Source: Blastococcus sp. MG754426
GTDB taxonomy: Bacteria; Actinomycetota; Actinomycetes; Mycobacteriales; Geodermatophilaceae
Direction of reading: 5' to 3'
Length of the DNA: 64,000 nucleotides
Assembly: GCF_021699055.1 (NCBI RefSeq)
Contig: NZ_SSXC01000005.1
Coordinates: 83,500-147,499 of the forward strand
Made by a program: the position numbers and the translations under genes. Numbering within the stretch: position 1 is the stretch's first letter; every line of letters begins with the position of its first letter. Under the pieces are notes generated by a model. The model saw only the letters and a list, made by a program, of their open reading frames with translations. It made no database searches and was not told where the DNA came from. Below, in pieces: positions 9,306 to 16,497 of the stretch.

Positions 9306-9896
9306 GTGGCGTCCGAACGGCTCTCCCCGACCTCCTACGTGGTGCTCGGGACGATCGGGTTGCGCGGGCCGTCCACGTCCTACGACCTCAAGCGGGCGGT
9401 CAACCGGTCGATCGGCTACTTCTGGACGTTCCCCCACGCTGCCCTGTACTCGGAGCCGCAGCGGCTCGAGCAGATGGGGCTGTTGACCGCCTCCAGCGAG
9501 CAGGAAGGCCGCCGGCGGCGGACCTACTCGCTCACCGAGGAGGGGCTGCGGGAGCTGCGCGCCTGGCTGGCCGCGCCGACCAACGAACACTTCCAGATGC
9601 GCGACGTCGCTGAGCTGAAGCTCTTCTTCAACGAGCTCGGGGAGCCCGGGAACGTGGCGCGGCTGGCGCGCGAGCAGATCGCCGCACACACCGAGCGGAT
9701 CGCGGTCTACGAAGACATGCAGCGGCGGTACGGCGACGTTCGCGGCGTCGCCCCGCGCATGGTCACGCTCCGGCTCGGCCTGGAGATGGAGCACGCGGCG
9801 CTGCGGTTCTGGACCGCGTTGGAGAAGGACCCCGCCGCGTGGCTGCCCCCGGCGCCCGGCGACGCGGCCGCCGGGGGTAGGTCAACGACGCGGTAG
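9306..9896 (+). CDS. PadR-family transcriptional regulator
   Basis: 196 residues. The N-terminal 85 form the PadR winged helix (TSYVVLGTIGLRGPSTSYDL, then a wing rich in Arg, EGRRRRTYSLTEEG). The C-terminal half is the helical PadR dimerisation domain (AELKLFFNELG to LEMEHAALRFW). It is divergent from the ligase and molybdenum hydroxylase operon and next to a perfect dyad, so it is the likely repressor of that operon, released by a substrate or CoA ester. GTG at 9306 gives the conventional short lead before the winged helix. The protein is complete even though two target genes are broken. Confidence 0.85.
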   Translation: MASERLSPTSYVVLGTIGLRGPSTSYDLKRAVNRSIGYFWTFPHAALYSEPQRLEQMGLLTASSEQEGRRRRTYSLTEEGLRELRAWLAAPTNEHFQMRDVAELKLFFNELGEPGNVARLAREQIAAHTERIAVYEDMQRRYGDVRGVAPRMVTLRLGLEMEHAALRFWTALEKDPAAWLPPAPGDAAAGGRSTTR

Positions 9897-10026
9897 CCGC
9901 GCGCGACTGCCCGGGCCGACGAGCGCCACGGCCCGGCCGATGGCAGAGATGACCCGAGGGCGGCCGTGGTTGGCCACCAGTGTTCGGCCGCCTGGCGCCG
10001 TCCGCATTCCCCCGTCGGGTGCGCCG

Positions 10027-10716
10027 TCAGACCACGGCCGAGGAGGTCTGCCCGCCGGCGGCCGTCAGCGCGTAGGTGAGCCCACCCAGACCCGCCGTGA
10101 CGAGGACTGTGCCGGCCACGCCGAGGTGCGGCGCGGCCCGGGGATCCCGGGTCTCGGGGACGTGCCGGACCACGACCAGGAGCACGAGCAGTGCCAGCGG
10201 CAGGTTGAGCAGGAACACCGCCCGCCAGTTCCACTCGACCAGCCAGCCGCCGAGGAAGGGGCCGACCGCGCCCGCCACATCGCCGACCCCGGACCATGCC
10301 CCGACCGCGGCCGACCGGTCCGCGCCGGCGAAGGAGGCCGAGATGATCGCGAGACTTCCCGGGGTCAGAAGCTCGCCGCCCACCCCCTGCAGGGCCCGTG
10401 CGGCGATCAGCGTCTCGATGTCCCACGCCAGTCCGCACAGCAGCGAGGCGGCCGCGAACCAGCAGACGCCGACGACGAAGATCCGCCGGCGGCCGAACCG
10501 GTCGCTCAGCGACCCCCCGAGCGGGATCAGCGAGGCCAGCGTCAGCATGTAGGCGTTGACCGTCCACTGGAGGCCGGCGAATCCGGCGTCCAGGTCGGTG
10601 CCGATGCGTTCCAGGGCCACGTTGACGACCGTCGCGTCGAGCATGGCCATGCTCGACCCGAGCACGGTCGCCAGCAGCACCCACCGGGCCGCGGGGGTCT
10701 CCAGGGACTGCTGCAC
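10027..10716 (-). pseudogene. Truncated DHA2-type MFS drug exporter
   Basis: From GTG 10716 the frame encodes 229 residues resembling the first half of EmrB/QacA exporters. It has motif A (GGSLSDRFGRRR), the DATVVNVALERIG segment of helix 1 and the helix-5 antiporter region (GVGDVAGAVGPFLGGWLVEWNWR). The usual length is 450-500 residues with 14 helices; only about six to seven helices remain before a TGA at 10027. No continuation was found in other frames from 9897 to 10026. An IS3 relic lies immediately upstream. Probably non-functional. Confidence 0.7.
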
Positions 10717-10721
10717 GGATC

Positions 10722-10985
10722 GGTGACAGGTTGGATCAAGCAGCCTGAGCGGCCAGTGTGGGTGTGATGCTCTCGTACTCGATGGGCGTGAGTCGACCGA
10801 GGGCGTCCTGGCGGCGCCGTCGGTGGTAGGTCCGTTCGATCCAGGTGACGATCGCGATCCGTAGCTCTTGTCGAGTGCGCCACTGCCGGCGGTCGAGCAC
10901 GTTCTTCTGCAACAGGGCGAAGAGCGACTCCATGGCGGCGTTGTCCCCTGCTGCACCGACTCTGCCCATCGAGCCGATGCAGCAG
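10722..10985 (-). mobile_element. IS3-family transposase 3' relic
   Basis: The minus strand encodes the last 80 or so residues of an IS3 OrfB integrase: SMGRVGAAGDNAAMESLF with the final catalytic Glu, then TWIERTYHRRRRQDALGRL and a stop at 10736. The first two catalytic Asp residues are missing; the sequence breaks at about 10985 beside the amidase stop. TGACAGGTTGG at 10722-10732 probably marks the insertion-sequence end abutting the MFS gene. The left inverted repeat is gone, so it cannot move. Confidence 0.75.
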
Positions 10986-11007
10986 TTCCAGGAGCGCTGA
11001 GCCGGCG

Positions 11008-12441
11008 TCAGCGCACCGGGTCGATCGGCGTGAGCACCCCCACCGCGCGCTCGATCTCCTCGGCGGCCTCCAGGCACAGCAGCTCCTGGAAGCGGTCGCC
11101 GATGACCTGCACCCCGACCGGGAGCCCACCCGTCGTCCCCCCGGCGACGGCGGCGGCGGGTAGCCCGAGGACATTGGCCGGCATGACCGGGCGCAGCAGC
11201 CGTATCGTCGCCGCCGCGCTCTCCGCGCTGTCGATGTCGAAGCCGGCCTTGAACGCCGGCTGGGTCCAGATCGGCGAGAGCATCAGCGGATACCGGGCCA
11301 TGAACTCGGCCCACTGCCGCGCGATCGTGCGTCGCTCGACGAACGTCTGGACCAGCGTCTCGACGGTCAGCTCCGCGTAGAGCGGATCGACGAAGTCGAG
11401 GAACCGCATGCCGTCGGCGCCCATGAGCTGCTGGAGCAGCGGGCGCATCGCGCGCACGTCCGCGAGCAGCCACCGGCCCCAGACGTCGAGGGCCTGCTCG
11501 TACATCGGCGGCAGGACCTCCTCGACCTCGTAGCCGGCTGCCTGCAGGGTGTCCCCGGCCCGCCGCACGACGTCCTCGACGCCGGGGTCGGTCTCCCCGC
11601 CGGGCGGCGCCGCGATGAGCGCGACCCGCAGCGGCCCCTGCGGGCGCGGCAGCTCCAGCGGCACGGGGACCGTGGTCGCGTCCCGGACGTGCGGGCCGGC
11701 GATGACCGACAGGCCCAACCGGACGTCGGCCACCGTGCGCGCCATGACGCCGTTGACCTGCATCAGTTGCACGCTCAGGCCCGCGTCGAAGGGTTCGTTG
11801 GCGTGCGCCTCTGGCACGCGTCCGGTGGTCGGCTTGATGGAAGCGATGCCGCAGGCGTGCGCCGGGTTACGCAACGAGCCGCCGATGTCGTTGCCGATGC
11901 CGAGCGGCGTCATCCCGGCCGCCAGCGCCGCCGCATCGCCACCGCTGGAACCACCCGCAGTGACCGTCGGGTCCCATGGGTTGCGGGTCAGCCCGTGCAG
12001 GCTGGAGTCGGTGTGGATGCGCAGTGCGAAGTCGGGCATGTTGGTCCGGCCGATCGGAATCGCGCCCGCCGCCCGGAGCCGCTCCACCAGCGGGGCGTCC
12101 TGCGCGGCAACCGCCTCGGCAAGGGCGGGGATCCCCTCCGTCGTCGGCGTGCCGGCGACGTCGACGTTCTCCTTGACCGTGCAGGGGACGCCGTGCAGCG
12201 GGCCGAGGGGACGGCCTTCGGCCACGGCCCGGTCAGCCTCCCGCGCCGCCGCCCTGGCCTCGTCTCGCAAGACCCGGACGACGGCGTTGACGTGCCCGTT
12301 GACCTCGTCGATTCGGTCCAGGTGGGCATCCACCACCTCCGAGGAGGTCACCGCTCCCGTGGCGATCAGCCCGGCGAGCTCGCCGGCTCCGCGCTTCCAC
12401 AGCGGAGTGCCCGCGGGGGCTGCATCAGGTCTCGTGGTCAT
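11008..12441 (-). CDS. Amidase signature family protein
   Basis: 477 residues, normal for the family. The Ser-cisSer-Lys triad is visible: Lys90 in CTVKENVDVAG, Ser165/166 in TAGGSSGGDAA and Ser189 in GNDIGGSLRNPA. It hydrolyses a carboxylic amide to acid and ammonia. It resembles stand-alone amidases, not GatA, since no gatB or gatC is near. ATG at 12441 gives the usual N-terminal helix; a longer reading to 12624 lacks similarity. It is intact between an IS3 relic and the 38-bp repeat. The substrate is unknown; an amide or peptide-like xenobiotic is possible given other amide-bond hydrolases downstream. Confidence 0.85.
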   Translation of the reverse strand: MTTRPDAAPAGTPLWKRGAGELAGLIATGAVTSSEVVDAHLDRIDEVNGHVNAVVRVLRDEARAAAREADRAVAEGRPLGPLHGVPCTVKENVDVAGTPTTEGIPALAEAVAAQDAPLVERLRAAGAIPIGRTNMPDFALRIHTDSSLHGLTRNPWDPTVTAGGSSGGDAAALAAGMTPLGIGNDIGGSLRNPAHACGIASIKPTTGRVPEAHANEPFDAGLSVQLMQVNGVMARTVADVRLGLSVIAGPHVRDATTVPVPLELPRPQGPLRVALIAAPPGGETDPGVEDVVRRAGDTLQAAGYEVEEVLPPMYEQALDVWGRWLLADVRAMRPLLQQLMGADGMRFLDFVDPLYAELTVETLVQTFVERRTIARQWAEFMARYPLMLSPIWTQPAFKAGFDIDSAESAAATIRLLRPVMPANVLGLPAAAVAGGTTGGLPVGVQVIGDRFQELLCLEAAEEIERAVGVLTPIDPVR

Positions 12442-12968
12442 CGGCGCGGTCTCCCGTCTGCGGGTGGCGAGCGGGGTCTTCGACCACCGGTCGCAGGTCA
12501 TCGACATCCAGTCACGCCACGTTGGTCGCGTCAAGATCGCCGGATGTCCGAACATGGTGGACGGTTGACGAGCGGGGCGCTGGCGCGGTCCACCGGTGGC
12601 CGCACGCGCAGCGGCACAGAGCACGCCAGCGCGGCCAACGCAGCGGCTCGCTGCGCTGCTGGCGCCCTACGCCGACTCCACCGCCGGGCAGAACGGGCGG
12701 CTGCTCGACGCGCCGCCGGCGATCGGCGCCGTCGCCCTGGCACTATGGCCGGAGGAGCTGCGCGATGCGCGGCTCAACCTGTGCCAGCCGCCCCGCGGCG
12801 ACCTCCAACTCCTGGGCACCTCGCTGCCACAGGTCGAGGCCGCGCGACGCCGTCACCGCTCCGGAGGACGCGAGCGTCGGCTCGGGGAGCGGACCGCGAA
12901 GAGGGTGACCACGAGGACGCCAACGGAGTATGTGGTCGACGCTTTGACGCTCTTCAACCGCCTACCGG
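12442..12968. other. No recognisable gene (527 bases)
   Basis: Long open frames exist on the plus strand, the largest from 12596 to 13078, but none shows a domain I recognise and none has a good ribosome site. Composition is typical of the replicon. The promoter of the amidase should lie near 12442-12540, but I see no convincing -10 or -35 pair. Confidence 0.4.
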
Positions 12969-13006
12969 CAGCCGTGTGCGTATGTAGCGTGTCGCCCCTC
13001 GGACAC
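12969..13006 (+). repeat. 38-bp direct repeat, copy 1
   Basis: The 38 bases match those at 22149-22186 in the same orientation at 36 positions (differences at 12981 and 13002). Similarity stops sharply on both sides. The copies lie 9.2 kb apart and enclose the integrase relic, the IS21 element and four genes. The tail of the integrase lies 100 bases from this copy, the usual arrangement for an attachment site. The sequence is not a recognisable tRNA end. Confidence 0.7.
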
Positions 13007-13105
13007 AGCATTGCCCTGGTGCCCCTGCAGGCAAGGAGCCCGGGGCGCTTCCATGCCAGGGCCTCTGAGCCATCGTGATACCCGCGTGATCCTTAGCGGC
13101 CCCGA

Positions 13106-13200
13106 TCAGCCCTCGGGCAGCGCCGCGAACCGGTCGGCCGCTTGCCGCCCTACGCCGGGTGGACGTGCTGGTAGACGGTGAGCGTGATCGTGGCGCTTGC
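13106..13200 (-). pseudogene. Tyrosine recombinase (phage-type integrase) C-terminal relic, split by the IS21 element
   Basis: If the IS21 element and one copy of its target duplication are removed, bases 15366-15389 join 13106-13195. On the minus strand they read GHASATITLTVYQHVHP, the conserved end of tyrosine recombinases with the second His and the catalytic Tyr. A one-base loss then gives a stop; restoring one G continues the frame as GRQAADRFAALPEG and a TGA at 13106-13108. The rest of the protein is missing, replaced upstream by another IS21-type end at 15385-15412. It is inactive, but marks an old site-specific integration. Confidence 0.65.
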
Positions 13201-13255
13201 TGTCAACGACGGCCCAAAGTTGACCCCCTAGCGACGGCCGAAAATTGACCCCCTC
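13201..13255 (+). repeat. Left terminal inverted repeat of the IS21 element
   Basis: It starts TGTCAACGACGG and holds two copies of a block ending AAANTTGACCCCCT, about 26 bases apart. Multiple repeated transposase-binding blocks at each end are typical of IS21 elements. Confidence 0.8.
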
Positions 13256-13259
13256 GTGG

Positions 13260-14033
13260 TCATGCGTCTTCGGTGGCGGCCGCGGAGCGGCCGAGGTCTC
13301 GGTCTTTGAGCCGGTAGCTGTCGCCCTTGAGGGAGATGACTTCGGCGTGGTGAACCAGCCGGTCGATCATCGCGGCGGCGACGACCTCGTCACCGAAGAC
13401 CTCACCCCAGCGGCCGAAGGGTTTGTTGCTGGTCACGATCAGCGAGTCCCGCTCGTAGCGGCTGGAGACGAGCTGGAAGAACAAGTTGGCGGCCTCGGGC
13501 TCGAAGGGCACGTAGCCGACTTCGTCGACCACCAGCAGCGGATAGCGGCCCAGGCGCCGTAGTTCGTCTTGCAGTCGGCCGGCGTGGTGGGCCTCGGCCA
13601 GCCGGGTGACCCACTCGGTGGCGGTGGCGAACAGGACCCGGTGGCCGGCCTGGCAGGCGCGGATGGCCAGGCCGGTGGCCAGGTGGGTCTTGCCGGTGCC
13701 GGGCGGGCCGAGCAGCAGCACGTTCTCCTTGGCGGTGACGAAGTCCAGCGTGCCCAGGTGCGCGATCAGGTCCCGCTTGAGGCCGCGGGCGTGGTCGAAG
13801 TCGAACTCCTCCAGGCTTTTGCGGGCCGGGAACCGGGCGGCGCGGATCCGGCCCTCGCCGCCGTGGGACTCCCGCGCGGAGACCTCCCGCTGCAGGCAGG
13901 CGATGAGGAACTCCTCGTGCGACCAGGATTGCTCGCGGGCCCGCTCGGCCAGCCGTGGCACCGCCTCCCGCAGGGTCGGTGCTTTCAGCGCGCGGGTCAG
14001 GAACGCCACCTCCGCGCCCAGGTCCCGGCTCAT
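13260..14033 (-). CDS. istB: IS21 helper ATPase IstB
   Basis: 257 residues. AAA+ ATPase with Walker A GPPGTGKTHLA and Walker B LLVVDEVGYVPF, followed by the sensor TSNKPFGRW. IstB works with IstA in target selection and transposition. Its ATG at 14033 overlaps the istA stop (ATGA), the normal coupled arrangement. It is full length with all nucleotide-binding residues. It could also help other IS21 copies in the genome. Confidence 0.92.
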   Translation of the reverse strand: MSRDLGAEVAFLTRALKAPTLREAVPRLAERAREQSWSHEEFLIACLQREVSARESHGGEGRIRAARFPARKSLEEFDFDHARGLKRDLIAHLGTLDFVTAKENVLLLGPPGTGKTHLATGLAIRACQAGHRVLFATATEWVTRLAEAHHAGRLQDELRRLGRYPLLVVDEVGYVPFEPEAANLFFQLVSSRYERDSLIVTSNKPFGRWGEVFGDEVVAAAMIDRLVHHAEVISLKGDSYRLKDRDLGRSAAATEDA

Positions 14034-15272
14034 GCCACGCCTCCGTCGCTGAGGCCGAGCGCGGTGTCGTAGTCGCTCAGCGGCCGGACCTCGACCTCTT
14101 CTGTGTTCGGGGCCGGGCGCAGCAGCCCTATCCGGGCGGCGCGCAACGCCTTCGCCGCGGTGACGTGCTCATCGGCCGAGACCGTCTGATGCTTGGCCCA
14201 GATCCGCTCGTGGTCGGCCACCATCCGGCCGTCGCAGAGCACCCGCACCCGGTGCAGGTCGGCGAGCACCTCGACTCGCCGGCCGATCACCGCCGGATGG
14301 ACCGAGTAGTCGTTGCCGTCCAGGCGCACGTAGTGGTCCCGCGCCAACCGGGTCGAGGCCCGCCAGCCGGTGGCCGGAGCGACGGGCGGCAGCGGCAGCA
14401 TCCGCTCCAGATCCGCGGCGATCCGCTCGGTCGGTGCGCACCCCAGTGCCCTGCGGGGACGGGTGTTCACCAGCTGCAGCCAGGCGCTGAGCTGGGCGTT
14501 GAAGTCGGCCGGCCCGGTGAAGGTCCGGCCGGGGAGAAAGGATCGCTCGATGTAGTCGTGCAGCCGCTCCACCAGGCCCTTGGCTTCCGGGTCGGCCGGC
14601 CGGCAGATCAGCACCTTCGTAGCCAGCGTGCCGCGGAAGCCCTGGCACTCGGTGGTGAGCTCCGAGCGGCCGCCGCGCCAGCGACCGACCGCGCCCTCGC
14701 CGTCCCAGACCAGCACCCGCGGCACCGCCCCCAGCGAGGCGAGCAGCTGCCACCAGCCGGCGAACAGGTCCTCCCCGGTGCGGGAGGGGATCAGCACCCC
14801 GGCGGCCCAGCGGGAGTAGCCGCAGACCATCGTCAGCACCGGCAGCTGCTTCGCGGTCCGGCTCTGACCGTGGCCGACGGGCAACGTGATCGGCGGGAAC
14901 CACAGATCGAACTGGGCGATCTCGCCGGCCACATAGGCCGTTCGCGACGCCGGATCCGGAGGCAGATAGACCGGCCGCAGCTCGGCCACCCGCTTCTTGA
15001 GCACGGTCATCGACCGGGTCCAGCCGATCCGCTCGGCGATCACCGTGGCCGGCATCGTCGGGAACGCCTGCAGCAGTTCCCGGACCCGTGGCTCGACCTC
15101 ATCAACGATCGACGCCCGTTCGGCTCGCTCGTACTTCGGTGGCCCGTCGGCCCGCAGCGCCGACCGCACCGTGTGTCGCGAGACGCCCAGCACCCGCGCG
15201 ATCTGCTTGATCGGGATGCCTTCGGCCCGATGCAGCCGGCGGATCTCCGCCCCAATCCTCCACGGACAACAC
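14030..15272 (-). pseudogene. istA: IS21 transposase IstA, frameshifted near the start
   Basis: The expected IstA start MLSVEDW is encoded from GTG 15272 with AGGGACGAGG before it. The next residues, AEIRRLHRAEGIPIKQIARV, lie in another frame: the run GGGG at 15250-15253 has one base too many. From there the frame is open to 14030, with the helix-turn-helix (RVLGVSRHTVRSAL) and the DDE residues in AQFDLWF, LVWDGEGAV and KGLVERLHDY. A shorter protein of 387 residues could start at GTG 15193 but would lose the first DNA-binding helix. The extra base may be real or a homopolymer error. Confidence 0.85.
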
Positions 15273-15310
15273 CTCGTCCCTCCCCGGCTCGGCTCGAGCC
15301 AGGGTCTCGG

Positions 15311-15365
15311 GAGGGGGTCAGATTTCGAGCGTCGCGAGGGGGTCAGTTTTCAGGCGTCGTCGACA
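15311..15365 (-). repeat. Right terminal inverted repeat of the IS21 element
   Basis: Read on the minus strand it begins TGTCGACGACGC and holds two CTGACCCCCTC blocks with the same spacing as the left end. It ends exactly where the CTTGC target duplication starts. Confidence 0.8.
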
Positions 15366-15384
15366 CTTGCGTGGCCTGCCGCCA

Positions 15385-15412
15385 GGGAGTCAGTCTTCGA
15401 GCGCCATCGACA
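15385..15412 (-). repeat. Extra IS21-type terminal sequence
   Basis: On the minus strand TGTCGATGGCGC, then AAGACTGACTCCC, closely resembles the terminal block of the neighbouring element but lies 20 bases outside it, beyond the target duplication. It directly abuts the integrase fragment. The simplest reading is that it is the end of an older, mostly deleted IS21 copy. Confidence 0.55.
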
Positions 15413-15863
15413 AGCGCCGCGGAGTCTGCGCCGCCTCCGTTGGCCGGCCCCGCCCGCAGGCGGGCGGGCCGCGGCTCACCAGTCGCGCCCGGGCGCTCGC
15501 CCGGAACTACGACGGGGACCTCAGCGCCCCCCAAGCCGCGCGCCGAGCACGATCGATGTCCGAGGCGGGCGCTTAGGGTCGCCCTGCGCAACCGCGCCGC
15601 CACCGAAGCCGCGGCGAGATCACCGCCGCCAGCCGCGTCACCGTGCTGGCCGCGACCTGGTACGCAGGGCTGAGAGGCCTCTGGCCCTCACGATGCAGGC
15701 GCCATGGCTGTCTCGACCGCCAGCTCCTTCCCCGCCTGTGCCGACAACCCATTCGCGAGCCTTGTGTCGACAGATGTGACAGAACCCACGTGACCGGCCA
15801 GCCGAACTCCACGTCGTCCGACGAGCACACGGGGCTCTCGGAACCCGCGATCGGCACCAGCCC
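15413..15863. other. No recognisable gene (451 bases), one GC-rich hairpin
   Basis: Short frames are present but none matches a family that I know. A near-perfect stem (CCCGCCCGC with GCGGGCGGG) lies at about 15450-15468 and could form a hairpin, but no T run follows on either strand. Confidence 0.35.
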
Positions 15864-16493
15864 TCAGGTCAGCAACTGCCTCTCCATGAGGACCTTCACC
15901 AGCTCCGCTCGCCGTCGCACGCCGAAGCGCTTCAACATCTGGGCGATGTTGAGCTTGATCGTGTGCACGCTGAACTGCAGCGCTTCGGCGATCTGGTGGT
16001 TGTCCTTGCCGTCCGCCACCAGGCGCAGGATGGCCAGCTCTCGCTCGGTGAGCGCGGAGTCCTTGCCGTGCTTGGATCCGATGAGCGACGCGTTGACCAC
16101 CCGCGGATCGAAGTAGGCCCCCTCGGCTTTCGCGCTGCGCAGCGCGTGCGGGAGCGCGCTCGTCGACGTGTCCTTCAGCAGGTAGCCGACCGCGCCGGCG
16201 TGGATGGCGCCCTGCAGGAGGTCTTCGTTGGCGAACGCGGTGAACATGAGGATCCCTGTTCCAGGTGCGCGCTCGGACAACTCCTCGCACAGGGGGAAAC
16301 TGTTGCCGGCGCCGAGGCGCAGATCGAGCAGGACGAGGTCAGGCTTCGTCTCCTCGACCAGTTCGAGACCCCGGCGGGCATCGGTCGCGCCGCCGCAGTA
16401 CTCCAGGTCCGGTTCCCTGGCGGCCATGGCTTCGACTGCGAACAGGATGATGTCGTGGTCGTCGATCGCGCTGAAGCGCACGAGCTCGTCCAT
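15864..16493 (-). CDS. NarL/LuxR-type response regulator
   Basis: 209 residues. Receiver domain with acidic pocket AIDDHD, phosphoacceptor Asp57 in DLVLLDLRLG, Thr in MFTAFA and Lys in YLLKDTST. The C-terminal LuxR helix-turn-helix is LTERELAILRLVADGKDNHQIAEAL to HTIKLNIAQMLKRFGV, in pieces. ATG at 16493 lies 5 bases after the stop of the histidine kinase gene, so the pair is co-transcribed. It should be phosphorylated by that kinase. Targets unknown; the upstream acylase and deacetylase genes, in the same direction, are reasonable candidates. Confidence 0.9.
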   Translation of the reverse strand: MDELVRFSAIDDHDIILFAVEAMAAREPDLEYCGGATDARRGLELVEETKPDLVLLDLRLGAGNSFPLCEELSERAPGTGILMFTAFANEDLLQGAIHAGAVGYLLKDTSTSALPHALRSAKAEGAYFDPRVVNASLIGSKHGKDSALTERELAILRLVADGKDNHQIAEALQFSVHTIKLNIAQMLKRFGVRRRAELVKVLMERQLLT

Positions 16494-16497
16494 CACG

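Larger units (their letters stand above)
13201..15365 (-). mobile_element. IS21-family insertion sequence, 2165 bp
   Basis: The ends are TGTCAACGACGG on the left and the complement TGTCGACGACGC on the right, followed by repeated TTGACCCCCT-type blocks. Together they give imperfect inverted repeats of about 55 bases. CTTGC occurs at 13196-13200 and again at 15366-15370, a 5-base target duplication. Inside are istA and istB on the minus strand. The element interrupts an integrase relic. Intact ends and duplication mean that it arrived after the integrase, and fairly recently, although istA now carries a one-base insertion near its start. Confidence 0.9.

Noticed and set aside
7716..9794. A 692-residue reading of the acyl-CoA ligase starting at 9794
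   Set aside because: The added 187 residues are antisense to padR; ATG 9233 gives the standard ligase start.
12969..13006. 38-bp repeat as a tRNA 3' end (classic attachment site)
   Set aside because: Neither strand shows a normal T-arm, acceptor stem or CCA context.
12596..13078. A 160-codon plus-strand frame across the first 38-bp repeat
   Set aside because: No recognisable domain, no ribosome site and it runs through the repeat; listed only as unassigned sequence.
13201..13255. Short repeated blocks as a CRISPR array
   Set aside because: Only two blocks, 26 bases apart, matching the opposite end of the element as an inverted repeat; these are IS21 ends.
15446..15470. GC-rich hairpin as a strong terminator
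   Set aside because: A two-base loop in the perfect form, no T run and no gene ending close to it; kept only as a note.
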